DNA of 64,000 bases from Haematobia irritans (lineage: Eukaryota > Arthropoda > Insecta > Diptera > Muscidae), in NCBI RefSeq assembly GCF_050003625.1, contig NC_134398.1, positions 92,169,913 through 92,233,912 of the forward strand, read 5' to 3'. A model generated the notes under the pieces. It had not been told where the DNA came from. It saw nothing but the letters and a program-made list of their open reading frames with translations, and did no database searches. Each line of letters opens with the position of its first letter. The stretch's first letter is position 1. The position numbers and the translations under genes are program-made. Shown here one piece after another: positions 52,482-63,005 of this stretch.

Positions 52482-53769
52482 GGTTAAAAGCGAGACTGTG
52501 TGACTCTCCTAAAGAGCTTGGTTCGGCATAAAATGGAAGCCTTACGATGAATCTTCCTTCTTTGTCACGTCCAGTATGCTGATTAAAGTGAGCTTCGCAC
52601 TGTGCGTCATGTATCGATAATTGCTTCTGTGTATTATCGACTTCTTCCAGTTTCCAGAATCGTTCGATTGTCTGGTTCATGCTATCTTCATCAGTTAGTA
52701 CTCCACATATTGATGTTTGCAAATGTTGATCAGATACCTTCCCTGATGCTATCCACCCAAGTGTTGTGTTTTGCAAGATTGGAAGGTTGTCTCCTAGTTG
52801 GATTTGTCCGATAGCGAGTAGCTGATGATAATATTCTGCGCCTAATAGGATGTCGATTTTGCCTGGACGGTTGAAGGTAGGGTATGCCAGCGTTATATTA
52901 TTGGGAATTAGCCATTTATCAATGTGGATAAATTGAGCAGGTTGTGGAGTAATTATTTGGGGAAGTACGAATGCCTCCAAGCGTGATGAGAAATTGTTAT
53001 ATCTTGACTGGAGCGAAATGTTCACTCTGTGTTGAACCTTGGTCCGATTTCTTCCTATACCACTAATTGACATAGTCGTAGGTCTACTTGGTAGACCGAG
53101 TCGTGCTACTAATCTTTCCGTAATTAGGTTGACTTGAGATCCCGAGTCGAGTATTGCTTTGCATTCGGTTTCCAGACCATTCGCCTTAATCTTGACCAAT
53201 GCGGTTCCTAGTAGAATATAGGGCCTTCGAGATTCAGAGTTTAAGGCCAAGCTTTCAGCTATGACGGATGGGGTAGAGATAAGCGAAGCCGCAGTGGATT
53301 GGTTGGAAGTTGTTGCTGATTCTAGTGTTTTGGGGTGTTCCATTTGATCTTCCTTGATTGATCTACCTGAGGATTTGGAGGGTTGCGTGTGAGATTGTTC
53401 AAGGTGGACGAGCGTATGGTGCTTTCTCTCACATTTTTGGCAGCGGCCTAAATTCGAGCATTGTTTCGTGGAATGTCCGCTGCTAAAGCAATTCACACAT
53501 AACTTCTGTCCCAGTACAAGATTGAGGCGGTGTTTTGTGCTGAGTAGAGCGAATTCCTGGCATCGGTATAATTGATGAAAGTCCTTCTTACAAATGATGC
53601 AATGTCGGCTTTCAGGACTGGGCTGGGAAGTCAGGGCGCAATTTTTGGAGCTATTGATAGAGGTTTTTTCCTTTACACCCATTGCTTCCAAAGTATGAAA
53701 ATAGTTCTCCAAGAACGATAGGAAGTCGCTTATGGTTTGCAGTTCCTTCGTGTAATCGCTTGAGGGCAC
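52393..53769 (-). pseudogene. BEL2 Gag C-terminus, zinc knuckles and A16 protease
   Basis: Zinc region CIICKKDFHQLYRCQEF, CVNCFSSGHSTKQC and CQKCERKHHTLVH. The A16 (DUF1758) protease has the full active-site loop AILDSGSQVNLITERL, a flap region, and the closing IDILLGAEYYH ... TLGWIASG. It cleaves the polyprotein. In frame to about 52490. Upstream it is out of frame with the Gag N-terminus. Confidence 0.9.
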
Positions 53770-54739
53770 TTAAAGATCCAGCACCTGAGGGTTGATCGAG
53801 CATCCTTTGGATTGCCGTAGCTGCAATAACCCTCTTGTTATTATAACGATGTTCCAACAATTGCCATGCCGTGGGATAATTGTCTTCTGTTATGGCAAGG
53901 TGCGCAATAAGGCTTGCTGCTTCGCCCATTACGTGGTTTTTCAAGTACCACATCTTGTGAGCATTTGGAATTTTCTGCTCATGGATCATTTTTGTGAAGA
54001 GATCCGAAAATGATATCCATTTCATATAGTCACCATCGAATTTGAAGATAGTGACTGCAGGCAGTGGTAAAGCAGTTGGTCGGGCCACAACTTCCGGGCT
54101 GGAGAAGGTTGAATCCTTGCTGGCACTAGAGAGTTGGATAACTGCTGCCTGGGCCTCTTTCTCGAGCCAGATGTATTTTGCAGTATCGTACCCGAGTAGC
54201 TCTGGGTCTGAGTACTTGTCTAGAACATCGTCGTTGAGGCACTCTATCTGTTGCCATAGACGGTTTATTGTGGCCATTTTCACCTCATAGTAGGTTCTCT
54301 CCTGGCCACTAAATTGCAAACCTTCTAGTTGCCGACTCAGGGCTAATGAACGGCTAATAAGACCGTCGTGACCGCTAGTGGCACCCGCCTGTTCATTCTC
54401 AGTATGTAAGGATTGCACGTTTGGAGGGTTCTTTGCGTCTGGGACTTTCTCGATGAGCTCATGTTCCAATAGTTTTATACATTCCAAGGCCATGCTTTTG
54501 ATTTTGTCATAATAACCGGAAACGAAGTATTCGCTGGACGGATCGATACCCTCTGAACATCGTAGCTGGTTGTCCGCCTCTTCGAATTCTTTCCAGGCGG
54601 CATTGAGCCTAGCCAGTCGGTCTTGGTAATATGCGGTGGTTTTTCGGATTTTTGGATCTTTCTTAATATTTCTGATGAAGTTGGCGATGCCTTCGCCGAT
54701 GTCCTTCAGCTGTCGCAGGAGCTCAATCTGAGTTTCCAT
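53651..54739 (-). pseudogene. BEL2 Gag N-terminal part (DUF1759-like)
   Basis: Starts at ATG 54739, after the leader minisatellite. The helical N-terminus is followed by the DUF1759 core (LPLPAVTIFKFDGDYMKW, FTKMIHEQKIPNAHKMWYLK, AWQLLEHRYNNKRVIAATAI). After SLSALKRLH at about 53770 the frame is lost, and the next segment (ISDFLSFLENYFHTLEAMG) belongs to the 53769 frame. The stretch normally between these motifs seems shortened, so a frameshifting deletion is likely. Confidence 0.85.
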
Positions 54740-54837
54740 CGTTGATTAGTAACAGTAACAAAAGTTGACTGGTATAGATTATAGGAGCAAAGGTCCTGTT
54801 GATTAATTATAGACACAATGGGTATTGTAGGCACAAA

Positions 54838-55222
54838 GGGTCCTGATGAGTGGTAGCAGGCACAAAGGGTCCTGATGAGTGGTTGCAGGCACAAAGGGTC
54901 CTGATCGGTGGTTGCAGGCACAAAGGGTCCTGATCAGTGGTTGCAGGCACAAAGGGTCCTGATCGGTGGTTGCAGGCACAAAGGGTCCTGATCGGTGGTT
55001 GCAGGCACAGAGGGTCCTGATGAGTGGTTGCAGGCACAAAGGGTCCTGATGAACGGTTGCAGGCACAAAGGGTCCTGATTAGTGGTTGCAGGCACAAAGG
55101 GTCCTGATGAGTGGTTGCAGGCACGGAGGGTCCTGATGAGTGGTTGCAGGCACAAAGGGTCCTGATTAGTGGTTGCAGGCACAAAGGGTCCTGCTGAGTG
55201 GTTGCAGGCACAAAGGGTCCTG
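54838..55222 (-). repeat. 29-bp minisatellite in the BEL2 leader
   Basis: GGGTCCTG occurs 14 times at regular 29-bp spacing (54838 to 55215). The unit reads GGTTGCAGGCACAAAGGGTC plus CTGAT(G/C)AGT with few variants. The last unit flows directly into the PBS. The array lies between the PBS and the Gag start. It leaves open frames in several phases (for example a roughly 188-codon one) that merely translate the repeat. Confidence 0.95.
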
Positions 55223-55234
55223 TCACGGTCGCCA
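55218..55234 (-). promoter_or_regulatory. BEL2 primer-binding site (tRNA-Arg)
   Basis: On the coding strand, three bases after the 5' LTR, TGGCGACCGTGACAGGA. Its complement TCCTGTCACGGTCGCCA is what I recall as the 3' end of a dipteran tRNA-Arg (acceptor CACGGTC, discriminator G, CCA). Confidence 0.75.
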
Positions 55235-55237
55235 AAA

Positions 55238-55789
55238 TGTTAGTGCTTGAGCGCGTTTGCTCAGCGGATATTCTGGTGGTACACCAGAATAAATGATTTA
55301 ATGGCAGTCCTGGTAGTGCACCAGAACTTTCTTTTAAGGGGAGTTTAAAATTCTTTACTCGGTGGTACACCAAGAAAGAATATAATCACGCCAATTGAAA
55401 CACCAAGAGGTTTAATCGTAGTGATCATCTTTATTAAATTTATTCAGCCTTATATACTAAATACAAGTAAGTAGTAATAACAACAAAAAGTAAAAGAAAA
55501 ATAACATAGTCGAATTATTTGCCGGAATTGCTTATGCTGCAGTTAAATTCTTTTTCCATATGAAGCCAATGACTGGTGTTGAGTTTCATATTATTTGGCT
55601 GGTAGCTTGAATAGCATACGCAAGCGAAATGTTCTTGCGCGTGCCATTCAATACCTGACATATGAATTACCAACTTTGGATTGGCTGCAATATAGAAAGA
55701 ATGAAAAGAGCAGCAGATTTTAATTTTATTCTATTGGAGATTTATTTTATTTTGTCAAAACAAATAAAAAAAATCATGAAGAATAAACA
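55238..55789 (-). repeat. BEL2 5' LTR
   Basis: 552 bp, TGTTAG...AAACA, near-identical to 38415-38971. Confidence 0.93.
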
Positions 55790-55794
55790 ATTAG

Positions 55795-55862
55795 TTAGTA
55801 TCACAATGGACTGAATAGTCTAAGTGAGCCTGATACATCGGGCTGCCACCTAACCTAACCTT
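55795..55862 (+). repeat. 5'-truncated LOA 3' tail
   Basis: TATCACAATGGACTGAATAGTC, GCCTGA, CGGGCTGCCACCTAACCTAACC: the last about 65 bp of the LOA family, dead on arrival in the TA element. BEL2 inserted at its left edge. Confidence 0.8.
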
Positions 55863-56343
55863 AGTAAGTAGTACAAGATGAGTTGACGTACACTTTCAAA
55901 AATAAAAGCGGGCATTAAGAGTTTTGCCGCTAAAATGAAAATATTTTTAGCGGCAAAACTCGATCCAAAGCAAAAATTTAAAAAAAAATATATATTTTCT
56001 TTAAAATGAATTATTAAAGAAAAGAAAATGTGAAAACATGGCCATTTTAGAGCGATAATGCCAACTTAGTTTCGGCCCTAAAGGTAAAAATGAAATTAGG
56101 TACAAAATTATTCGTTAATATATATTCATATTTATTTGTATTTCAAAATGCGATAAATTTCAAATGCGTTTAAAATGGTGTTAAATGCTATTAAACAATA
56201 GTTCACGCAAGCATTTTTTTGTTACAAAATTGTTATTTTTGCAATTAAAAAATTAATATTTTATCCAAAAGCTAATAACACAAAAATAAATCTTTAATAA
56301 CACACATTTCGAAGTTTCATTGTAAAAATTTAATTTAATAATA

Positions 56344-56558
56344 CACAGACAAATATTTCACGAAAAATTTTCCAATTAAAATTTTAATTGAGTTTTAAAA
56401 AATAGTCAATTAAAAATTTTATTGAATCAACAAATTTTTTAATTGAAACAAAAATTAATAGTATCAATTAATTTTTTAATTGACCTTCAATTAATTTTTT
56501 AATTGATACTATCATTTCTGTGATTGAATACATTTCAATTAAAAATTTTTTTGAGGGT
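56344..56558 (+). mobile_element. AATTAA-rich MITE, TA-flanked
   Basis: 215 bp. CACAGACAAATATTTCACG at the left and TTTTTTTGAGGGTG at the right, flanked by TA (56342-56343, 56559-56560). The interior is a chain of palindromic AATTAATTTTTTAATTGA segments able to fold on themselves. The eroded relative is at 34285. Confidence 0.75.
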
Positions 56559-56560
56559 GT

Positions 56561-57002
56561 AGTAGTAGTAAGTAGTAGTAATTGTATTCTTTATTTATAT
56601 TCAACATTTCATAAAATCTATTTATAACAAAATATTTTGTACAATAATATGTATTTAATGTTTAAATATAAGAATAACAAATTAATGTGACATTGACCTT
56701 AGGTCGTCAGTCTTTAAATTATGTTAATTATGGAATGCTTGGATTTTGCTTTTTGTTCAGAGGTTAAAGTCAGCTAATAATTGTGCTCTGTAGTCTATAC
56801 AAATTTTAATGAAAATTGCTAGTTTCTTCCAGTTTACGACTAATCCATTTAGAATGTTAATATGAAAGTGTTCTTGAAATGTGATAGTTTGACAAAAAAT
56901 CATTTGTCTGAATTCTCTTAATGCAAGACATCGGCATAGAAAATGATATATATTTTCCGTTTCATTCATATTGCACATGCAACAATTTGAATGTCTATTC
57001 AA
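56561..57002 (-). pseudogene. 5'-truncated non-LTR element with (TAC)n tail
   Basis: A minus-strand frame (57002-56757) encodes a C-terminal Cys motif CCMCNMNETENIYHFLCRC followed by a leucine-rich end, as in the last part of LINE ORF2 proteins. It differs clearly from the LOA family here. Its 3' flank on the minus strand ends in repeated TAC (56561-56580), a plausible simple-repeat tail. Confidence 0.6.
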
Positions 57003-57083
57003 ATGTCGAACGGAACGGACGTGTTTTTTTAATAGCGGATAAACTCATCGTAATAGGTACCTACTAAGGGATATTAAGCCACC

Positions 57084-57668
57084 ATGCAGCGAAATTCAAA
57101 GTCATCCACTGGGTTGCTAACTTCAGGGCCCAGTGGGCGGGTATCGATTGGAGTTATAAATCTGGGCAATGACCTAGAGTTAGGCCCAATTAGCCGACCT
57201 GTGGACGGGTCGACCGGTGGCGACACTCTAACAAGTCTAACTTTTTCTATGGTAACGATATCAAAAGGAGGTAATCCCTCACGAAAGAGATTCAAGGAAC
57301 GCAGAAATGCTTTGTTTATCCTAAAGAAGTTAGGATCAGTCGACCCAAGCACGCTGTCGGCTAAACAAAGCGATTCCTTAAAATGGGCTCAAGGAATTCT
57401 TGAGACTGGAAAAAGGGAACGATCGCCGGATGAGCTGCCATCCTCCAAAAGGGATCATAGATCGTTTGCCTCAGTTGCTAAAGACATCCTTGTGATGGCT
57501 ATCATTAATAAAGGAGCATTGGACGGTATGGTTCCAAAGCAAAACTGGGGGGAAATTGAGAATGCTCTGTCTGTCGTCTACTCACAGGTGCTGGAAAAGT
57601 TTCCCGGCCCAGATCCTCGACACCAAGAGGTTGGTTGGTATCAAGGACGATTTAAGCTAGTAGAATGA
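57084..57668 (+). pseudogene. LOA copy 3 ORF1, internally deleted
   Basis: The first about 192 codons match ORF1 of the intact copy (DUF4780-like). At GGACGATTTAAGCTAG the sequence jumps to AAGCGGCTGATGTGACGG, removing about 570 bp compared with 40012-40588 and introducing a stop. Confidence 0.85.
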
Positions 57669-57685
57669 AGCGGCTGATGTGACGG

Positions 57686-59695
57686 TTGTTGAAAATCTCG
57701 ATGGTCCTACGGATCCTCCAGATAAATCTTCATCATTGTAAGGCTGCATGTGCTGCCTTAAAAGTTCCCCTGATGAAAGGGGACATAGACATAGTTCTTA
57801 TTCAAGAACCATGTGTTTATAGAAACAAAAGATGTGAATTAAGTACTCCGGGGTTGAAACTATTGCAGTATACTGGTAATGATGTAATTCGAGCCTGTAT
57901 AATTGCTAAAATCGAGCTTAACTTGTTTTTGCTTCCTTCAATGTGCAATGCAGACATTGTCGTTGCCAGTTTAGAAATGGCCAAATGCAAATATTGGGTA
58001 TCTTCAGTCTATATGGGACATGACAGCGAGATGCCTCCATGTGCCGTTAAGACCTTAGTTGAGGAGTCACTGAAAACAAAGATCAAACTCATTATGGGAT
58101 ACGAATGCGCATCATATTATATGCAAGGGGAGAGTCGCTAATAGAGTTTATTTTGCGTACTAATCTGGTAGTTTGCAACAAGGAGATGCCCCAACCTTTG
58201 TCACTAAAAACAGACAAGAGGTTTTGGACATCACCTTGGCCTCGCAAGAACTGAATGAAATGATATCTGAGTGGCAGGTTTTAAGTGAACACAGCTTCTT
58301 AGATCATCGCTACATCAGTTTCAAATTTGACGTTCATACCACCAAGACCATATTTCCGCCAAATGTTAGGAAAGCTGACTGGAATATGTATAGGGAATCG
58401 TTCAATATGATGATACCGGAAATACCAGAGACAAATATGAGCACTGTGCAAGTTATCGAACACGCAGTGGAGAGGATTACTAAGGCCTTCAACATTTCAC
58501 TGAAAGCAGCATGCCCTAAAGGGAAGCCAAGGGGGAAAAATCGAACACCATGGTGGTCTACGGAGTTAGGTAATATGAGGAAATCGTGCAGGAAGCTCTT
58601 TAACAAAGCAAAGTCCACCAGAGCTCCTGTGGATTGGGACGCTTACAAGAAGAATTTGAGAGGATACAAGCAAGAACTGAGAAAGGCTCAGCATAACTCT
58701 TGGAATGCATTGAGAATACGTCCGAGGCTTCCAGACTACGGAAGGTGCTAGCATCCACGAGCTCCGCTCCAGGTTTCAGTAAAACATCGGAGGGCAATTG
58801 GACAACGTCCAGTGAGGAGGCGCTGGAGGTACTATTGGACAAACATTTTCCCGGAAATCAGACGGTTAAACCATGCACTGGCGGTGCCACAGTGGCTTAG
58901 CGGTCGTTTCCTATCGAGGAAATTGTATCAGAATCTAGAATAAAATGGGCGTTAAATAGCTTTGGAACATTCAAATCCCCCGGACCTGATGGAATTACTC
59001 CGGCGGAGTTACAAGCGGTGGCTGACAGAATTATCCCCTGGTTGTCGGCGATATATATAGGATGTATCAACTTAGCATATATTCCACGGAAGTGGAGGGA
59101 ATCAAAAGTCGTTTTCATACCTAAAGCGGGAAAATCCTCTTACTCGAATGCGAAGGATTTCCGACCAATCAGCTTATCATCATTCCTACTTAAGACTCTG
59201 GAGAGGATGATAGATATTTATCTTAGAACTAGCATCGATTCAAGTTTGCTCTCGAAACGACAACATGCATACTCGAAGGGCAGGTCTACTGAGACCGCAT
59301 TACATGAACAAGTCAGCTTTATTGAAAGCTCACTATCTGTCAAAGAATACACACTCGTGGCGTTTCTAGACATCGAAGGGGCGTTCAATAACGTCCATCC
59401 GAGCTCTATATTAAATGGACTGACAACTCTGAATGTTGATCCAGGTATACTTAGGCTTTTAGACGAACTTCTAAGGAAGAGACGGATTTCAGCCACACTA
59501 GGACAAGCAAACATAAAAAGGTATGTGAACAGAGGCACTCCTCAAGGAGGAGTTCTATCACGTCTTCTTTGGAATGTTGCTATAAACGACCTTCTGGTTT
59601 CCCTAGAAAAAGAAAGGACACAAGTGGTGGCATACACAGATGATGTGGCGCTAGCAGTCAGGGGAAAATTCCCATCAACAGTTAGAGATATTATA
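57686..59695 (+). pseudogene. LOA copy 3 ORF2, endonuclease to RT
   Basis: Open segments 57686-58141, 58173-58751, 58700-58900 and 59018-59695 together cover endonuclease and RT. Breaks: a small deletion near 58105, one base lost near 58181, about 10 bp lost near 58709, and a TAG at about 58898. The RT box reads YTDD instead of YADD near 59635, an active-site neighbour change. Continues after the insertion at 63006. Confidence 0.85.
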
Positions 59696-60057
59696 CACGG
59701 ATGAAAAAGACTGTTTTTCATATGTTTGGCTATAAACATTATATGTTTGGAACACAAATTTTTAAACACAATATTTTTGAGTGCAAGCATATAATGTTCA
59801 TAAACTAGCATAACATGTTTGGGACATATATGTTAATATGTTAGAACATATTATGTTTGGGACATAAAATGTTTGTAAATATAATATGCTTGGATGCAAA
59901 CATATATTAATTTAGAAATAGCCTATAAACATATATGTGGTTAGTAGCTTGGAGCGCTATTTAACAGGGAGCGATATTGAATTAAGTTGGTGGTTGTTGC
60001 TTGTTATTACAAAATTAACATTTTATTTTTCCTTAGTCAATTGATCAGCTACTTCTT

Positions 60058-60108
60058 TGATCCTTACAAACTGTGTGGTCCGCTGTTTGAATCCCCGTCC
60101 GGCAAAAG
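60058..60108 (+). repeat. Partial tRNA-like module
   Basis: ACAAACTGTGTGGTCCGCTGTTTGAATCCCCGTCC: degenerate B box, A-box half absent. Same as 19442-19490 on the other strand. Confidence 0.5.
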
Positions 60109-60374
60109 GTAAAATTAAAATAAAACAAGTATATACGGCCGTAAGTTCGGCCAGGCCGAAGCTTATGTACCCTCCATCATGGATTGCGTAGAAACTTCAT
60201 CTAAACACTGCCATCCACAATCGAATTACTTAAGTTGCGGTAACGCTTGCCGATGGCAAGGTATCTTAAAACCTCCTAACACCATCTTCTAAATTGTATG
60301 TAAGTCCATACGTGGTATATATTAAATCAAAAAAGATCGATCCAATACGTATATAATTCAGTTTGACAAAGTAG

Positions 60375-60780
60375 ACATAAAATTTTGACAAAATTTTCTA
60401 CAGAAATAAAATTTTAACAAAACTTTCTATAGAAATAAAATTTTCACAAAATTTTCTATAGAAATAAAAATTTTGACAAAATTTTCTATGGAAAGAACAT
60501 TTTTACAAAAATTTCTACAGAAATAAAATTTAACAAAATTGTCTATAGAAATAAACTTTTGACAAAATTTTCTATAGAAATAAAATCTTGGTAGATTATT
60601 TTTGGCTCGAGTGGCAACCATGATTATGAACCGAAAAAAATTTGAACAAAATTTTCTATAGAAATAAAATTTTGACAATGATGAAAATTTTATTATGAAC
60701 CGAATAAAATTTTAACAAAATTTTCTCTAGAACTAAAATTTTGACAAAATTTTCTATAGAAATAAAATGTTGGTAGATTA
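60375..60780 (+). repeat. 28- to 30-bp microrepeats of family E
   Basis: Repeated TTTTGACAAAATTTTCTATAGAAATAAAA with small changes, about ten copies, also at 8036-8230. Confidence 0.85.
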
Positions 60781-60949
60781 TTTTTGGCTCTAGTGGCAAC
60801 CATGATTATAAACCGATATGGACCAATTTTTGTGTGATTGGACCAAGTTTGGTATGGTTGTTAGCGACCATATACTAACACCACGTTCCTAATTTGAACC
60901 GGATCGGATGAATTTTGCTTCTCCAAGAGGCTCCGGAGGTCATATCTCG

Positions 60950-62180
60950 AGAATGTTTTATATGGGGGCTATATATAATTATGGACCGATATGGACTAAT
61001 TCTGGCACGGTTGTTAAAGATCATATACTAACACCATGTTCCAAATTACAACCGGATTGGATGAAATTTGCATCTCTTGGAGACTTCGCAAGCCAAATCT
61101 GGGGATCGGTTTATATGGGGCTATATATAATTATGAACCGATGTGGACCAATTTTTGCATGGTTGTTAGAGACCATATACCAATAACATGTATCAAATTT
61201 CAGGCGGATCGGATGAAATTTGCTTCTATTTGAGGCTCCGCAACCCAAATCTGGGGATCGGTTTATATGGGCGCTATATATAATTATGGGCCGATGTGGA
61301 TCAATTTTTGCACGGTTGTTAGAGACCATATACCAATACCATGTACCAAATTTCAGGCGGATCGGATGCAATTTGCTCCTCTTTGAGGCTCCGCAAGCCA
61401 AATCGGGGGATCGGTTTATATGGGGGCTATATATAATTATGGACCGATGTGGACCAATTTTTGCATGGTGGTTAGAGACCATATACCAACATCATGTACC
61501 AAATTTCACCCGGATCGGATGAAATTTGCTTCTCTTTGAGGCTCCACAAGCCAAATCTGGGGATCGGTTTATATGGGGGCTATATATAATTAAGGACCGA
61601 TATGGACTAATTTTTGCACGGTTGTTAGAGACCATATACCAATACCACGTACCAAATTTCAGCCCGATCGGATGAAATTTGCTTCTCTTTTAGGCTCCGC
61701 AATCCAAATCTGGGGATCGGTTTATATGGGGGCTATATATAATTATGGACCGATGTGGACCAATTTTTGCATGGTTGTTAGAGACCATATACCAACATCA
61801 TGTACCAAATTTCAGCTGGATCGGATGAAATTTTCTTCTCTTTGAGGCTCCGCAAGCCAAATCTGGGGATCGGTTTATATGGGGGCTATATATAATTATG
61901 GACCGATGTGAACCAATTTTTGCATGGTTGTTAGAGACCATATACCAACACCACGAACCAAATTTCAGCCCGATCGGATGAAATTTGCTTCTCTTTTAGG
62001 CTCCGCAAGCCAAATCTGGAGATCGGTTTATATGGGGGCTATATATAATTATGGACCGATGTGGACCAATTTTTGCATGGTTGTTAGAGACCATATACCA
62101 ACACCATGTACCAAATTTCAGCCGGATCGGATGAAATATGCTTCTGTTAGAGGCTCCACAAGCCAAATCTGAGGGTCCCT
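60950..62180 (+). repeat. 153-bp tandem array, about eight units
   Basis: GATCGGTTTATATGGG recurs at 61104, 61256, 61409, 61562, 61715, 61868 and 62021, i.e. spacing 152-153 bp. Each unit has ATGGACCGATGTGGACCAAT, GTTGTTAGAGACCATATACC and CGGATCGGATGAAATTTGC. The edges are more diverged. Confidence 0.93.
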
Positions 62181-63005
62181 TTATATGGGGGCTATACGTA
62201 AAAGTAGACCGATATGGCCCATTTTCAATACCATCCGACCTACATCGATAACAACTATTTGTGCCAAGTTTCAAGTCGATAGCTTGTTTCGTTCGGAAGT
62301 TAGCGTGATTTCAACAGACGGACGGACGGACGGACATGCTTAGATCGACTCAGAATTTCACCACGACCCAGAATATATATACTTTATGGGGTCTTAGAGC
62401 AATATTTCGATGTGTTACAAACGGAATGACAAAGTTAATATACCCCCATCCTATGATGGAGGGTATAAAAATCATACAATTGATTAATTTCTTCTACAAT
62501 GTTTGTATTACAGAAAAAGGTGCTAAGAACTAAAAAATCTCGTGGAAGTGAGAAAGATGTGGGGGAATATACAATTGGGCAGAAACAAAATTTTGAGCAT
62601 TCAGGTCGAAAACCTATGTTACCTGTTTATTTTCATAATTCATTATGATTGTAAATATATAAATAAATAAATAAATAAAATTTTGAGCACAATATTGTTT
62701 GGGAGAATTTTTTTTAAGCATATAATATTTTTGGGTGCAAAATGCTTCCAAACATATTATATGTTCACATAATAACATATTGTTTTTTGGAAGACAACAT
62801 TATTGAATTTGGATGCAAAAATACAAAATGTTTGGAGCTTAGACTACCCAAACATATATTGTTTAGACCAATATGCTTTCAAACATATTATATATTGGAA
62901 GAGATCAAACATATAAATGTTTGGGCAATACCCAAAAATATATATGCTTGAAGCAAAATATGTTTGGGAGTATATGTTACAGAAGCGATTTTTTGTGAGC
63001 GTGTA

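Larger units (their letters stand above)
38415..55789 (-). mobile_element. BEL2: roo-like BEL/Pao element with env
   Basis: LTRs at 38415-38971 and 55238-55789, perfect 5-bp duplication ATTAG (38410-38414, 55790-55794). Minus-strand coding order: Gag, protease, RT, RNase H, integrase, Env. The primer site fits tRNA-Arg. It spans 17.4 kb because three elements inserted into it: LOA (39326-44350), a roughly 0.65 kb segment (about 44450-45120) and a 2.8 kb element (48571-51402). The LTRs are about 99% alike by eye (about four substitutions, two indels). Env in a BEL element, in frame with pol, is as described for Drosophila roo. Confidence 0.93.
37707..56343 (+). mobile_element. TA element carrying a LOA tail and BEL2
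   Basis: The left terminus CACTGTAAGAAAAATATG is preceded by TA (37705-37706). It follows the 24791 copy closely to about 38409, is interrupted by BEL2, resumes at 55863 and matches through the GCGGGCATTAAG block to about 56340, where the AATTAA MITE and other insertions obscure its right end. Confidence 0.75.
60126..62464 (+). mobile_element. Family-E element, complete copy
   Basis: 2339 bp, starting CAAGTATATACGGCCGTAAG and ending CCTATGATGGAGGGT, flanked by ATAAAA at 60120-60125 and 62465-62470. The empty site in the 19400 copy has a single run there. Subterminal TACCCTCCATCAT / ATGATGGAGGGTA are inverted. Interior: 28-bp microrepeats (60375-60780), a 153-bp array, and a unique 3' part with GACGGACGGACGGAC. 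No protein coding. Fragments occur at 7846, 19847, 35172 and 63917. Confidence 0.8.
59696..63003 (+). mobile_element. TA element (3.3 kb) containing a family-E insertion
   Basis: CACGGATGAAAAAGACTG at the left, ...GATTTTTTGTGAGCGTG at the right; TA at 59694-59695 and 63004-63005. The interrupted LOA sequence (GAGATATTA|TA...TA|CAGAGAGCCCTCC) rejoins with a single TA. Its own sequence is about 960 bp; the rest is the family-E element at 60126-62464. The same subfamily as 10162-19846. Confidence 0.9.

Noticed and set aside
52485..52495. Programmed frameshift between BEL2 protease and RT
   Set aside because: A single extra T in a TTTT run, with no slippery heptamer or downstream structure evident; more likely a mutation or sequencing error.
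54838..55222. Regular repeats resembling a CRISPR array
   Set aside because: Units are directly tandem with no unique spacers, in a eukaryotic LTR element.
54807..55373. Repetitive minus-strand frame of about 188 codons (CLQPLIRTLCACNH-type repeats)
   Set aside because: It is only a translation of the 29-bp minisatellite and part of the LTR; the same array is open in other frames too, so it is not a gene.
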